A DNA stretch of 29,004 nt from CAVALG01 sp963589585 (GCA_963589585.1 CAVALG010000005.1:1-29004); one strand, 5' to 3'; numbered from the stretch's first letter, positions 7,985-16,130 are shown. Notes: generated by a model from the sequence alone, not told the origin. A program made the numbers and translations.

Positions 7985-8778
7985 AATCAAAATTTGACTT
8001 AACGGCACAGCTTACCGCCGAGTTCCGCGCGGCAGGGATTGAGTTCCCGTCGTTTGACGCGCGCCAACTGACAGCGCAGTTCTATAACGGGGACGAGCAA
8101 TCGGTAAACCGCATAGAGGAACTTGCGCGCCGCCGAATAAACGGCGAACCGCTGCAATACCTTATCGGGGAATGGGAGTTCTACGGCATACCGTTTTTCG
8201 TGGGCGAAGGCGTGCTTATTCCGCGCCCCGAAACCGAACTGCTTATAGACTGTACTTTTCAATTTACCGACGGCAAGAAGGGCTTAAAAATAGCCGACCT
8301 TTGTTCGGGCAGCGGTTGTATCGCCGTCACCCTTGCGCTTAATACCGAAGAAAGCCGGGTTATTGCCGTTGAAAAATCGGCAGCAGCTTACGAATATCTT
8401 AAGCGGAATATCGAAAGAAATCACGCCGCGGTTGACGCGCGCCTGGGCGACGCCGCCGAGTTTTGCGAAAAGTGCGATATTGTGGTTTCCAATCCGCCTT
8501 ACATTAAATCATCCGCTATACCCTCTCTCGCGCGTGAGGTTTTAAAAGAACCCAAAACGGCGCTTGACGGCGGCTCGGACGGGCTGTTCTTTTATAAAAC
8601 CTTTGCCAAAAACGCCCCCAATATGCTAAAAAACGGCGGCAAACTGCTGCTTGAAATCGGCTTTGACCAGGGCGCAGAGGTTGAAAATTTGCTTAAATCG
8701 GCAGGGTTTTCGGGTGTGGAAATATTTAAAGATTTATCGGGTAACGATAGGGTGATTATTGGGACTTATGCCCTTTAA
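7978..8778 (+). CDS. prmC: Peptide chain release factor N5-glutamine methyltransferase PrmC
   Basis: PrmC (HemK) methylates the glutamine of the GGQ motif in release factors RF1 and RF2 using S-adenosylmethionine, which improves translation termination. The 266-residue protein has an N-terminal helical release-factor-binding domain (about 1-75) and the family motif IPRPETELL (81-89). The methyltransferase motif I is ADLCSGSGCIA (106-116), and the catalytic NPPY is at Asn172-Tyr175. The length is slightly short of the usual 275-285. The ATG at 7978 overlaps the end of the DUF1385 gene by 7 bp. The release factor gene prfA, often its neighbour, is not in the window: a repeat block and recA follow instead. 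Confidence 0.96.
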   Translation: MVKSKFDLTAQLTAEFRAAGIEFPSFDARQLTAQFYNGDEQSVNRIEELARRRINGEPLQYLIGEWEFYGIPFFVGEGVLIPRPETELLIDCTFQFTDGKKGLKIADLCSGSGCIAVTLALNTEESRVIAVEKSAAAYEYLKRNIERNHAAVDARLGDAAEFCEKCDIVVSNPPYIKSSAIPSLAREVLKEPKTALDGGSDGLFFYKTFAKNAPNMLKNGGKLLLEIGFDQGAEVENLLKSAGFSGVEIFKDLSGNDRVIIGTYAL

Positions 8779-8850
8779 CGCGTTGTAATACATTCACCCG
8801 TTTTAATAAAATTAGGGTTGTTACGAATTCAGTTGTCAGAGGTTAGGTTT

Positions 8851-9141
8851 TAAACGCTAGATGCTAGATGTGGTTGAAGTAAGATAAAAGATAGACGGCA
8901 AACGCTGTTAATTATAAGTATGCACAAACCCTTGCCTCCACCTGACGGGGTGCGGGTGTCCGGTGGACACCTCTGCGAAGCAGAAGCACCGACCGAGGCG
9001 GCAGCCGAGACGGTGGGTTTTGCCCGTAGGGCAAAACTCGGAGGGAGAGAAAAAACTAATGGTAAGAACTATTTACCGTCTGTTATCAAAACTACCGTTA
9101 CCCAAATCTAATGTCTAAAGTCTAATGTCTAACATCTAGTT
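8851..9141 (+). mobile_element. Composite heptamer-ended repeat element, copy 3
   Basis: The left heptamers TAGATGC and TAGATGT (8858-8871, with a degenerate unit from 8851) are followed by GTAAGATAAAAGATAGACGG as in copy 2. The core has GGTGTCCGGTGGACACC and CGAGGCGGCAGCCGAG. A perfect hairpin, GTTTTGCCC-GTA-GGGCAAAAC (9017-9037), interrupts the core here but not in copy 2. The right end has TGTTATCAAAACTACCG and five TCTAANN heptamers (9107-9141). Nothing in the 654-bp gap between prmC and recA looks coding; the 70 bp before the element holds no clear terminator. Confidence 0.75.
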
Positions 9142-9144
9142 TGA

Positions 9145-9408
9145 GGGAGAGAAAAAACCAATGGCAATCACAATTTACCGCTTATTATCAAACCATCGTT
9201 ACCACGGTCTAAAGTCTAATATCTAATGTCTAACATCCAGTACGCCGCACTTCCGCGGTCTGCGCCTGCCGCCGCAGCCTACTTCCGCGCGGCTGCCCTA
9301 AGTACGGAATGATCGAGTAAAAACCAATGGCAATCACAATTTACCGCTTATTATCAAACCACCGTTACCGCGGTCTAAAGTCTAATATCTAAAATCTAAT
9401 GTCTAATA
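9145..9408 (+). repeat. Two further element right ends in tandem before recA
   Basis: A second right-end unit (GGGAGAGAAAAAACCAATGG from 9145, array 9208-9238) starts 102 bp after the equivalent point in copy 3. A GC-rich CCGCACTTCCGCGG module (about 9243-9295) follows. A third right-end unit then begins near 9319, with its array at 9374-9408. The last heptamer ends 10 bp before the AGGAGG of recA. Confidence 0.8.
9327..9354 (+). promoter_or_regulatory. Weak candidate recA promoter inside repeat unit
   Basis: ATGGCA (9327-9332, four of six -35 consensus bases) and TATTAT (9349-9354, five of six -10 bases) are 16 bp apart. A very similar arrangement occurs in the preceding right-end unit near 9162-9189. 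No LexA-type SOS box was found by eye in the 130 bp upstream of recA. Confidence 0.25.
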
Positions 9409-9432
9409 AATCAGAAACAGGAGGAATTTTAA

Positions 9433-10593
9433 ATGTCTGACGATAAACAAAAAGCGCTGGAAACGGCGATACAGCAACTTGAAAAAACCTACGGCAAAGG
9501 CACTGTTATGCGCCTCGGCGAAAATACAAATATGAATGTTGAACATATCCCCACGGGGTCGCTCTCGCTTGATATCGCGCTTGGTATCGGCGGCGTTCCG
9601 AAAGGGCGTGTGGTTGAAATATTCGGGCCCGAATCTTCAGGTAAAACCACCGTTGCGCTGCATATAGCGGCCGAATCGCAAAAACGCGGCGGCGAAGTCG
9701 CTTTTATTGATGTTGAGCATGCGCTTGACCCGGTTTATGCCGCAAATCTGGGTGTTGACATTGATTCTTTGCTTGTTTCACAGCCCGACACGGGCGAGCA
9801 GGCGCTCGAAATTGCCGAAGCGCTTATCCGCTCGGGCGCAATCGAAGTAGTAGTTATCGACTCGGTTGCTGCGCTTGTCCCCAAAAATGAAATCGAGGGC
9901 GATATGGGCGACAGCCATATGGGTCTGCATGCACGCCTTATGTCGCAGGCGCTCAGAAAACTTTCGGGCGCGCTTTCAAAAAGCAACTGCGTTGCCATAT
10001 TTATTAACCAGCTGCGTGAAAAGGTCGGCGTAATATACGGCTCAAGCGAAACCACCACGGGCGGCCGCGCGCTTAAATACTATGCCTCGGTCAGAATTGA
10101 TATAAGAAAGATCGAGACCCTTAAAAGCGGCGGTGAGGTGTACGGTTCCCGTACCCGCGCCAAGATCGTTAAAAATAAAGTCGCCCCCCCGTTCAGAGAG
10201 GCGGAATTTGATATTCTTTACGGTAAGGGTATCTCCCGTATGGGCGAAGTGGTCGACCTCGGCGTTAAGTTCGATATAATCAAAAAGTCGGGCGCGTGGT
10301 TCTCGTATAACGATATAAGACTCGGTCAGGGTCGCGAAAATACCAAGACATTTTTGCAGGATAACGACGATATTTGCAGCGAGATTGAGGCAAAACTCAC
10401 CGAAAAAATGAAGGAGGCAACCACCGCTTCCCTTAATAAACGTATCGGCAACAAGACCGAACCCGTCGCAGAAACCGCCGCAGAAACCGCCGCAGAAACA
10501 AAACCCGAACCGGCTGCCCCGGCTTCGGAGGAGGAAAAGGCAAAACCCGTGCGCCGCACCCCCAAAATCAATATAGATGTGTCGGTTGACTGA
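9433..10593 (+). CDS. recA: Recombinase RecA
   Basis: RecA forms ATP-dependent filaments on single-stranded DNA, drives homologous strand exchange and activates LexA cleavage. The 386-residue protein has Walker A GPESSGKT at 65-72, the Walker B stretch VVVIDSVAALVP, the mobile L1/L2 loops (MGLHARLMSQ and the FINQLREKVGV to TTTGGRALK region) and a complete core. The C-terminal tail is longer than the usual 345-350 residues. It is acidic and Ala/Glu/Thr-rich, with AETAAETAAET encoded by a 12-bp tandem repeat, and ends RRTPKINIDVSVD. The ATG at 9433 is preceded by AGGAGG at about 8 bp. The stop codon overlaps the recX start by 1 bp (TGATG). Everything directly upstream is repeat sequence, so its transcription start probably lies in the repeats. 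Confidence 0.98.
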   Translation: MSDDKQKALETAIQQLEKTYGKGTVMRLGENTNMNVEHIPTGSLSLDIALGIGGVPKGRVVEIFGPESSGKTTVALHIAAESQKRGGEVAFIDVEHALDPVYAANLGVDIDSLLVSQPDTGEQALEIAEALIRSGAIEVVVIDSVAALVPKNEIEGDMGDSHMGLHARLMSQALRKLSGALSKSNCVAIFINQLREKVGVIYGSSETTTGGRALKYYASVRIDIRKIETLKSGGEVYGSRTRAKIVKNKVAPPFREAEFDILYGKGISRMGEVVDLGVKFDIIKKSGAWFSYNDIRLGQGRENTKTFLQDNDDICSEIEAKLTEKMKEATTASLNKRIGNKTEPVAETAAETAAETKPEPAAPASEEEKAKPVRRTPKINIDVSVD

Positions 10594-11261
10594 TGAGGAT
10601 AGATGAAGTCCTGCGCCGCCGCAAATCGCTTGTCGCGCTGCGCCTTTCGCCGCCGCCCGATCTGCAGGAGTTCGGTGCGGAGGTTGACCCTGTCGGCTTG
10701 CCCGCAATAGATGCCGAAACGTTCCGCAAAAGCGGATATACGGAAGGGGACGAACTGCCGCACGGCGAGTTTCAAAACCTCGTCCGCGCTTCGGCTTGCT
10801 CGCGCGCCCTTAGCCGCGCCTATTGGTACCTTGAAAGGTACGATTGTTCCGAAAAGCAGATGATTATAAAGCTGCGCCGCAATTTTCCCGATTATGCCGC
10901 CGCCTTTGCCGCGCAAAAATGCGCCGAACAAGGCTTTATTGACGACCGCCGATATGCCGCGCGCCTTGCCGAAAATTATGTAACCGTAAGGCATATGTCG
11001 CGCCGCGCGGCGCAGGCTAAACTCTACACAAAAGGCATACCCGCCGATATCGCAAAAGCGGCGGTCGCCGAAATAGAGTGCGACCCCGTGGAGAATATAA
11101 CCGAACTGATAGAAAAGAAATATAAAAACCGCCTCGCCGATAAAAAGCAGCGCGCAAATACCGTCGCCGCCCTTGCAAGAAAAGGGTTCTCGTTCGGCGA
11201 TATAAAAACCGCCCTTGCAAATTTTCTGCCCGGGGCGGAGGACGAATTTTACGGAGATTAA
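10593..11261 (+). CDS. recX: Regulatory protein RecX
   Basis: RecX binds RecA filaments and modulates their growth and stability. The 222-residue product has a variable N-terminal half. A three-helix-repeat RecX domain begins near residue 68 (ACSRALSRAYWYLERYDCSEKQMIIKL written in shorter pieces: ALSRAYWYLERYDCSE, then KQMIIKLRRNF). It continues with GFIDDRRYAARLAENYV and GIPADIAKAAV. Identification rests on this pattern and on direct coupling to recA: the ATG at 10593 shares its first base with the recA stop codon. RimO starts 3 bp after its stop. Tight packing suggests one recA-recX-rimO-pgsA transcript. Confidence 0.9.
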   Translation: MRIDEVLRRRKSLVALRLSPPPDLQEFGAEVDPVGLPAIDAETFRKSGYTEGDELPHGEFQNLVRASACSRALSRAYWYLERYDCSEKQMIIKLRRNFPDYAAAFAAQKCAEQGFIDDRRYAARLAENYVTVRHMSRRAAQAKLYTKGIPADIAKAAVAEIECDPVENITELIEKKYKNRLADKKQRANTVAALARKGFSFGDIKTALANFLPGAEDEFYGD

Positions 11262-11264
11262 AGT

Positions 11265-12584
11265 ATGGTAAAAGTTGCAATGGTGTCGCTCGGATGCCCC
11301 AAAAATCAAATAGACGCCGAAATGATGCTCTATGACCTTAGGCAAAAGGGGTTTGACACGGTAACCGACGAATACGCAGCCGACGTCGTGATAGTAAACA
11401 CCTGCGGATTTATCGAGGACGCAAAACGTGAGGCTATCGAAACCGTTTTAAGCGTTGCCGAACTTAAAACGCGGAACCTTAAAGCGCTTATCGTAACGGG
11501 CTGCCTTGCCGAGCGTTACGGCGCCGATATGGTGGCTGAAATGCCCGAGGTCGACGCGGTTGTCGGCATCGGCGAAAACGGAAAGATTGCCGAAATAATC
11601 AACAATACCCTTGCCGGAAAAGGCGGACTTTTTGCCGGAAACAAGTACGATTTAAACATTGATATGCCGCGCGTCCTTTCAACCCCCAAGTATACGGCGT
11701 ATGTAAAAATTGCCGAAGGGTGCGATAATTGCTGCACCTATTGCGCCATTCCCATGATACGCGGCAGGTTCCGTTCGCGCAAAATCGAAAATGTCCTTGC
11801 GGAGATTGCCGCACTTGCAAAAAGCGGCGTCAAAGAGGTCATCCTTGTCGCACAGGATACCACAAGGTACGGCGAGGATATCTACGGCAGCTCAAAACTG
11901 CCCGAACTTATCCGCCGCGCGGCGCAAATTGCGGGAATTGAGTGGATACGCACGCTTTATACATACCCCGAGCGGATAACCGACGAACTTATTAAAACCG
12001 TCGCCGAAGTCCCGCAGGCGGTCAAGTATTTCGATATTCCCATCCAGCACTGCAACGGCGAAATTCTTAAACGTATGAACCGCACGGGCAACCGCGAAAC
12101 CTTGACGGCGCTAATGCAAAAACTGCGTAAAAATATCCCCGGCGTCACTCTGCGTACTACCCTTATAACCGGCTTCCCCGGCGAAACCGAGGCGCAGTTT
12201 GAGGAACTTTGCGGCTTCGTGAACGATATAAAATTCGACCGTCTCGGCTGCTTCGCATATTCCGAGGAGGAGGGCACCGTCGCCGCGGGTTTTAAAGACC
12301 AAATCGAGCCGCAGCTGCGTGCCGACCGAGCCGAGATAATTATGAACGACCAACTCCGCATAGCGATAGAAAAAAACCGCGCCAAGATAGGCACGGTTCA
12401 GCGTGTATTGGTTGAGGGATTTAACGAAGAACTTGCCTGCTTTACGGGCAGAACGGCAGCCGACGCACCCGAAATTGATGGTAAGGTGTATTTTATGTCG
12501 CAAAAAAAACTGAACATCGGCGATTTTGCGGATGTAAGAATAAACGACGCAGTCGAGTATGACCTGCTGGGAGAAAGGGAGTAA
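11265..12584 (+). CDS. rimO: Ribosomal protein S12 methylthiotransferase RimO
   Basis: RimO is a radical-SAM enzyme that adds a methylthio group to an aspartate of ribosomal protein S12. The 439-residue protein has the three domains of the family. The N-terminal methylthiotransferase domain holds the auxiliary cluster cysteines Cys11 (VSLGCPKNQIDAE), Cys47 (NTCGFI) and Cys80 (TGCLAERY). The radical-SAM domain has Cys153-x3-Cys157-x2-Cys160 in GCDNCCTYCAIP. A C-terminal TRAM domain ends the protein. VSLGCPKN and IPMIRGRFRSR favour RimO over the tRNA-modifying MiaB. The ATG at 11265 follows ACGGAGATTAAAGT, 3 bp after recX. The pgsA gene begins 3 bp after its stop. Confidence 0.95.
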   Translation: MVKVAMVSLGCPKNQIDAEMMLYDLRQKGFDTVTDEYAADVVIVNTCGFIEDAKREAIETVLSVAELKTRNLKALIVTGCLAERYGADMVAEMPEVDAVVGIGENGKIAEIINNTLAGKGGLFAGNKYDLNIDMPRVLSTPKYTAYVKIAEGCDNCCTYCAIPMIRGRFRSRKIENVLAEIAALAKSGVKEVILVAQDTTRYGEDIYGSSKLPELIRRAAQIAGIEWIRTLYTYPERITDELIKTVAEVPQAVKYFDIPIQHCNGEILKRMNRTGNRETLTALMQKLRKNIPGVTLRTTLITGFPGETEAQFEELCGFVNDIKFDRLGCFAYSEEEGTVAAGFKDQIEPQLRADRAEIIMNDQLRIAIEKNRAKIGTVQRVLVEGFNEELACFTGRTAADAPEIDGKVYFMSQKKLNIGDFADVRINDAVEYDLLGERE

Positions 12585-12587
12585 ACT

Positions 12588-13169
12588 ATGAATTTGCCTA
12601 ACAAACTAACCGTTGCAAGAATAATCGCAACACCGCTGTTTATGGCGGCGCTGCTGTTTGAATTTCCGTTCCATTACACTGCTGCGCTTGTGATTTTTGC
12701 CGCCGCCTCGATAACCGACCTGTTTGACGGTAAAATAGCGCGTGCGCAGGGGCTTGTAACCGATTTCGGCAAGTTTTTAGACCCGTTAGCGGATAAAATG
12801 CTTACCACCGCCGCATTTTTGGGCTTTATGGTAAAGGGCATCGGCTGGCAGACGGTTTGGGTAACATTTATTGTCCTGTTCCGCGAATTTGCCGTGTCGT
12901 CGCTGCGGCTTGTAGCCGTAACGGGCGGCAATAAGGTAATAGCCGCCAATATGTGGGGCAAGTGCAAAACCGTTACCCAAATGGCAGGCATAATTGTTGC
13001 GCTTGCGTCCTACGCCGTGCTTAAAGATTTCGGCATAGGCGGTGCGGAACTTGCCTGCGTGTTTGAAACGATTATAAGCATACTGCTTTGGCTTTCTGCT
13101 GCGTTGTGCGTTGTTTCGGGCTTTATCTATTTCTACGAAAGCCGCTCGTTTATTAACCCCAATAAGTAA
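12588..13169 (+). CDS. pgsA: CDP-diacylglycerol--glycerol-3-phosphate 3-phosphatidyltransferase
   Basis: PgsA makes phosphatidylglycerol phosphate from CDP-diacylglycerol and glycerol-3-phosphate in the cytoplasmic membrane, the committed step to phosphatidylglycerol and cardiolipin. The 193-residue protein has the complete CDP-alcohol phosphatidyltransferase signature D44-x2-D47-G48-x2-A51-R52-x8-G61-x3-D65-x3-D69, preceded by NLPNKLTVARI and with several membrane helices. The start follows a GGGAG ribosome binding site. In many Bacillota pgsA lies upstream of cinA and recA; here it is last in a recA-recX-rimO-pgsA run, and cinA is absent from the window. A hairpin terminator follows. Confidence 0.94.
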   Translation: MNLPNKLTVARIIATPLFMAALLFEFPFHYTAALVIFAAASITDLFDGKIARAQGLVTDFGKFLDPLADKMLTTAAFLGFMVKGIGWQTVWVTFIVLFREFAVSSLRLVAVTGGNKVIAANMWGKCKTVTQMAGIIVALASYAVLKDFGIGGAELACVFETIISILLWLSAALCVVSGFIYFYESRSFINPNK

Positions 13170-13186
13170 AATTTAATCTTATACAT

Positions 13187-13216
13187 AAAAGGTCAACCGT
13201 AAGGGTTGACCTTTTT
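13187..13216. terminator. Bidirectional intrinsic terminator
   Basis: The stem GGTCAACC (13191-13198) pairs with GGTTGACC (13204-13211) around a 5-nt loop, with AAAA before and TTTTT after. It therefore works in both directions, ending the recA-pgsA operon and the convergent USP-domain gene. Confidence 0.9.
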
Positions 13217-13296
13217 AGTATAACTGTTGATTTTTAATACATTAATCATATTCGACCTTGGCGGTGTTACCGTCTTTCCGTTTCGTCCTCGGCGTT

Positions 13297-13713
13297 TCAA
13301 ACACCTTCGGCAAGCGGTGCGTAAAATTCAGGCGTCATAGTAATTGTGCCTTCTTTTGCTACCATAGTAACAGGCGCGTCACAAAGCAGCGAGAGTTGTG
13401 AAACAAACACACTGTCGGTCGCCTGTTCGCCTGTGAAGATGTGTATAGGGTCGGCTTTGTCGGCATATGATATAAGGCTTGTAAGGGGATTGTTGCTGTA
13501 TATTACCTTAATGGGTGAAGATGTATCTTTAGCCAACTTTTGCAGAATTACCATATCGCTCGCGCGTTTTTCGGCTTCGCATTGCTTTGGCTGAACAGTT
13601 ACAACCTCATAATCTTTATGAAGTCTGGCTGCAAGTTTTTTACCCTCTGTTATTATTCTTTCACAGTTTGGCTGCGCCGTTATGCATATGAGAATATTGT
13701 TTCCGTTCTCCAT
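13297..13713 (-). CDS. Small universal-stress-protein (KdpD USP-like) domain protein
   Basis: A 138-residue protein that resembles a single USP alpha/beta domain, closest in style to the USP domain of KdpD sensor kinases. It opens NNILICITAQPNCERII and continues GKKLAARLHKDYEVVTVQP, with a central KDTSSPIKVIYSNNP and later HIFTGEQATDSVF. There is no kinase domain or membrane segment, so it stands alone. I chose the ATG at 13713, which has GGAAGG 6 bp upstream, over an in-frame TTG at 13719 that would touch the ribosome binding site. It lies convergent to pgsA and shares its terminator. The 218-bp gap to the FAD gene means separate transcription is possible. Function, including whether it binds nucleotides, is not evident. 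Confidence 0.7.
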   Translation of the reverse strand: MENGNNILICITAQPNCERIITEGKKLAARLHKDYEVVTVQPKQCEAEKRASDMVILQKLAKDTSSPIKVIYSNNPLTSLISYADKADPIHIFTGEQATDSVFVSQLSLLCDAPVTMVAKEGTITMTPEFYAPLAEGV

Positions 13714-13798
13714 ATCCAACCTTCCTTTCTGTTGTGGCAGCTGTTACTTTCGGGGGGGTATGTGGATTTAACAGTTTTATGATACTACACATTGCAAA

Positions 13799-13821
13799 GA
13801 AACAAATGAACATTTTGTTTC
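13799..13821. promoter_or_regulatory. Imperfect palindrome upstream of USP-domain gene
   Basis: GAAACAAATG, AA, CATTTTGTTTC form an inverted repeat with one extra T. It lies 86 bp upstream of the USP-domain gene. It could be an operator or a weak hairpin; no partner protein can be named. Confidence 0.3.
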
Positions 13822-13931
13822 GTTACGGTTAATTAGTTTTAAAAAAGATTTAACAATTTACCGCGCGAAGATAATAATATCATTCCAAAGGGGTCGCAGA
13901 TTGTAAAAAACGGGGGTGCATAAAAATTATT

Positions 13932-15305
13932 TTAACTGTTTTGTTCCGCTATATTTCTGGCAACAAATATTCCGCTTGCGGACGCGTGCGAAAGCGAGTG
14001 GGTTATTCCGCTGCCGTCGCCTATTATGTAAAGTCCTTTGTGGTCGGTTTCAAGGTTTTCGCCAAGTTCAACCTCCATATTATAGAACTTAACCTCAACA
14101 CCGTAAAGCAAAGTGTCGTCATTTGCTGTGCCGGGCGCAATTTTATCAAGCGCATAAATCATTTCTATAATACCGTCAAGTATGCGCTTAGGCAATACAA
14201 GGCTTAAATCTCCCGGGGTTGCTGCCAGCGTGGGCGTAACAAGACCTTCTTCAATGCGCTTGTAGTTACTGCGGCGCCCCCTTATAAGGTCGCCGAAACG
14301 CTGTACTATAACGCCGCCGCCAAGCATATTTGAAAGGCGCGCAATGCTTTCACCGTAGCCGTTGCTGTCCTCAAACGGTTCCGAAAAATGCTTTGCAACA
14401 AGCAGCGCAAAGTTGGTGTTATCGGTCTGCATAGCGGCGTCTTCATAACTGTGGCCGTTTACGGTTACAATGCCGTTTGTATTTTCGTTTACAACCATAC
14501 CGTGCGGATTCATACAGAATGTACGCACATTATCCTCAAATTTTTCGGTGCGGTAAACTATCTTGCTTTCATACAATTCATCGGTAAGATGTGAGAAAAC
14601 AACCGCCGGCAGTTCCACACGAACGCCGATATCCACGCGGTTGGAGCGTGTCTTTATGTTAAGCGTGCGGCATACGCCCTCTATCCACTTGCTGCCGCTG
14701 CGGCCTACCGAAATTATGCAGTCGCGGCAGGTAAAATCGCCTGCCGAAGTGGAAATTTTGTATCCGCCCTCGCAATATTCAACGGTTTTAACGGGGGTGT
14801 CAAAGTAAAAATCAACCTTTTCTTTAAGTTCGGCATACAGGTTTTGCAGCACTACATAGTTAATATCGGTACCCAAATGCCTTACCGACGCTTCAAGCAG
14901 GTTAAGTTTATTTTGTATACATAGTTTTTTGAACTTAGAGCCGGCGGTGGAGTAAAGTTTGGTGCCCTCGCCGCCGTGGTTCATATTAATATCGTCAACA
15001 TAGCGCATAAGTTCAAGGGCTTTCGCCTTGCCGATATGCTCATAAAGCGTTCCGCCGAAACTGTTTGTGATATTGTACTTACCGTCCGAAAACGCCCCTG
15101 CGCCGCCGAAACCGCTCATAATAGAACAGCTTTTGCAGTTTATGCAGGTTTTAATTTTGTCGCCGTCTATCGGGCAGCGGCGTTTTTCAAGCGGATGGCC
15201 CGCCTCAAACACGCCTACTTTTAACTGCGGCGCAACCTTAACAAGTTCGTATGCCGAATATATTCCGCCCGGACCTGCGCCGACTATTATAACATCATAA
15301 TTCAT
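13932..15305 (-). CDS. FAD-dependent dehydrogenase-like protein (COG2509 type)
   Basis: A 457-residue flavoprotein of the uncharacterised FAD-dependent dehydrogenase family (COG2509). The N-terminal Rossmann motif is VIIVGAGPGGIYSAYEL (Gly9-x-Gly11-x2-Gly14), with Glu34 at the end of the second strand to hold the FAD ribose. A Cys-rich stretch follows, Cys44 and Cys54-x2-Cys57-x2-Cys60, just before MSGFGGAGAFSDGKYN; the cysteine spacing could hold a metal or iron-sulfur centre, which is inference. The second FAD signature, GLYIIGDGSGIT, lies near the C terminus. The ATG at 15305 has GGGAGA upstream. The gene starts 26 bp after the lipoprotein gene and is the last of a likely three-gene operon. 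Its substrate is unknown. Confidence 0.85.
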   Translation of the reverse strand: MNYDVIIVGAGPGGIYSAYELVKVAPQLKVGVFEAGHPLEKRRCPIDGDKIKTCINCKSCSIMSGFGGAGAFSDGKYNITNSFGGTLYEHIGKAKALELMRYVDDINMNHGGEGTKLYSTAGSKFKKLCIQNKLNLLEASVRHLGTDINYVVLQNLYAELKEKVDFYFDTPVKTVEYCEGGYKISTSAGDFTCRDCIISVGRSGSKWIEGVCRTLNIKTRSNRVDIGVRVELPAVVFSHLTDELYESKIVYRTEKFEDNVRTFCMNPHGMVVNENTNGIVTVNGHSYEDAAMQTDNTNFALLVAKHFSEPFEDSNGYGESIARLSNMLGGGVIVQRFGDLIRGRRSNYKRIEEGLVTPTLAATPGDLSLVLPKRILDGIIEMIYALDKIAPGTANDDTLLYGVEVKFYNMEVELGENLETDHKGLYIIGDGSGITHSLSHASASGIFVARNIAEQNS

Positions 15306-15331
15306 AAAATCAATTCTCCCTTAAAAATGCG

Positions 15332-16105
15332 TTATGACGGCAAGCCGAAATAATAGTAATAACTGTTGAAAACCGAGCGCGTTAGCAATTCACTACTGCC
15401 CGATTTTGCCGATATTTCATCTGTGCGGCTCTGCAAAGCGTCAATTTTTGCGGTAAAGTCGTCCTTTGTTACATTTTCCGCTTTAACGGTTTTCCACTTG
15501 CTGCCCACTTTAAAGGAAAGGTAATTTTCCTCTTTTACTGTGGATTGCGTGCCCTTAACCTTGTTGTTTACCGTAACCGCATAAATTTCAGTTACCTTGT
15601 CGGTATAGGCGTAATCGTCCGCTTTAAGCCCGTAGGCGGCAAAAAACGCAGTGATGTACCCTTTAACAAGTTTCACCTGCTCATCGCTCAGTTTAACCGA
15701 ATCAACCACCTTGGTTTCAACCGTGTAGGTGGTGCCGTAAACGCTGTACATTGTTTGGGGCAGGTATTCGGTGTATATCTTATAATAATCGCTTTCGCCT
15801 TCGCATGAGTAGGTTTTGGCATAGTATTCATCAGCCGATTTAAACTCGCCCGTAGCCGCCGAAAGAACGGTGGGGTAATCGTACAAAAGCAGGGTGTACG
15901 CCGTTTTCATATCGCCTGTCTGCATAAGGTAACTGTAAGACTTGGCAACGCCCTCGGCGGTGTTTTCAACCTTATATTTACCGTCGCTTTTACTGTCGTT
16001 TTTATCAGCCGAATCAGCCATTTTGCCGCAGCCTGCAAACATAACTGCAACAAGCGCAATAACCGCCGCTACCGCTGTAATTCGGGTTAAAATTTTGTTT
16101 TTCAT
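15332..16105 (-). CDS. Lipoprotein of unknown function
   Basis: This 257-residue secreted lipoprotein has a signal peptide ending in the lipobox MFAGC, with Cys26 the predicted lipid anchor. A Lys/Asp/Ser-rich linker (about 27-45) follows. The mature part (GVAKSYSYLMQTGDMKTAYTLL and a roughly 190-residue alpha+beta region) has no motif I recognise; it resembles small NTF2-like or DUF-type lipoproteins of Clostridia only in general appearance. The ATG at 16105 follows AAGAGGT. It sits 25 bp after the SurA-like gene and 26 bp before the FAD gene, so all three probably share one transcript. A role with the foldase-like neighbour at the outer membrane face is inference from position. Confidence 0.75.
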   Translation of the reverse strand: MKNKILTRITAVAAVIALVAVMFAGCGKMADSADKNDSKSDGKYKVENTAEGVAKSYSYLMQTGDMKTAYTLLLYDYPTVLSAATGEFKSADEYYAKTYSCEGESDYYKIYTEYLPQTMYSVYGTTYTVETKVVDSVKLSDEQVKLVKGYITAFFAAYGLKADDYAYTDKVTEIYAVTVNNKVKGTQSTVKEENYLSFKVGSKWKTVKAENVTKDDFTAKIDALQSRTDEISAKSGSSELLTRSVFNSYYYYFGLPS

Positions 16106-16130
16106 ATTTATACCTCTTGTGTTTTACCGA

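Noticed and set aside
8920..9111. Short open frame upstream of recA
   Set aside because: It lies wholly within the repeat element core; the same core gives similar frames at 17822-18202, so the frame follows the repeat.
9300..9432. LexA/SOS box for recA
   Set aside because: No palindrome of the Gram-positive GAAC-N4-GTTC type was found by eye; reported as absence in the findings.
13714..13719. TTG start for the USP-domain protein
   Set aside because: It directly abuts the GGAAGG ribosome binding site, whereas the ATG at 13713 has normal spacing.
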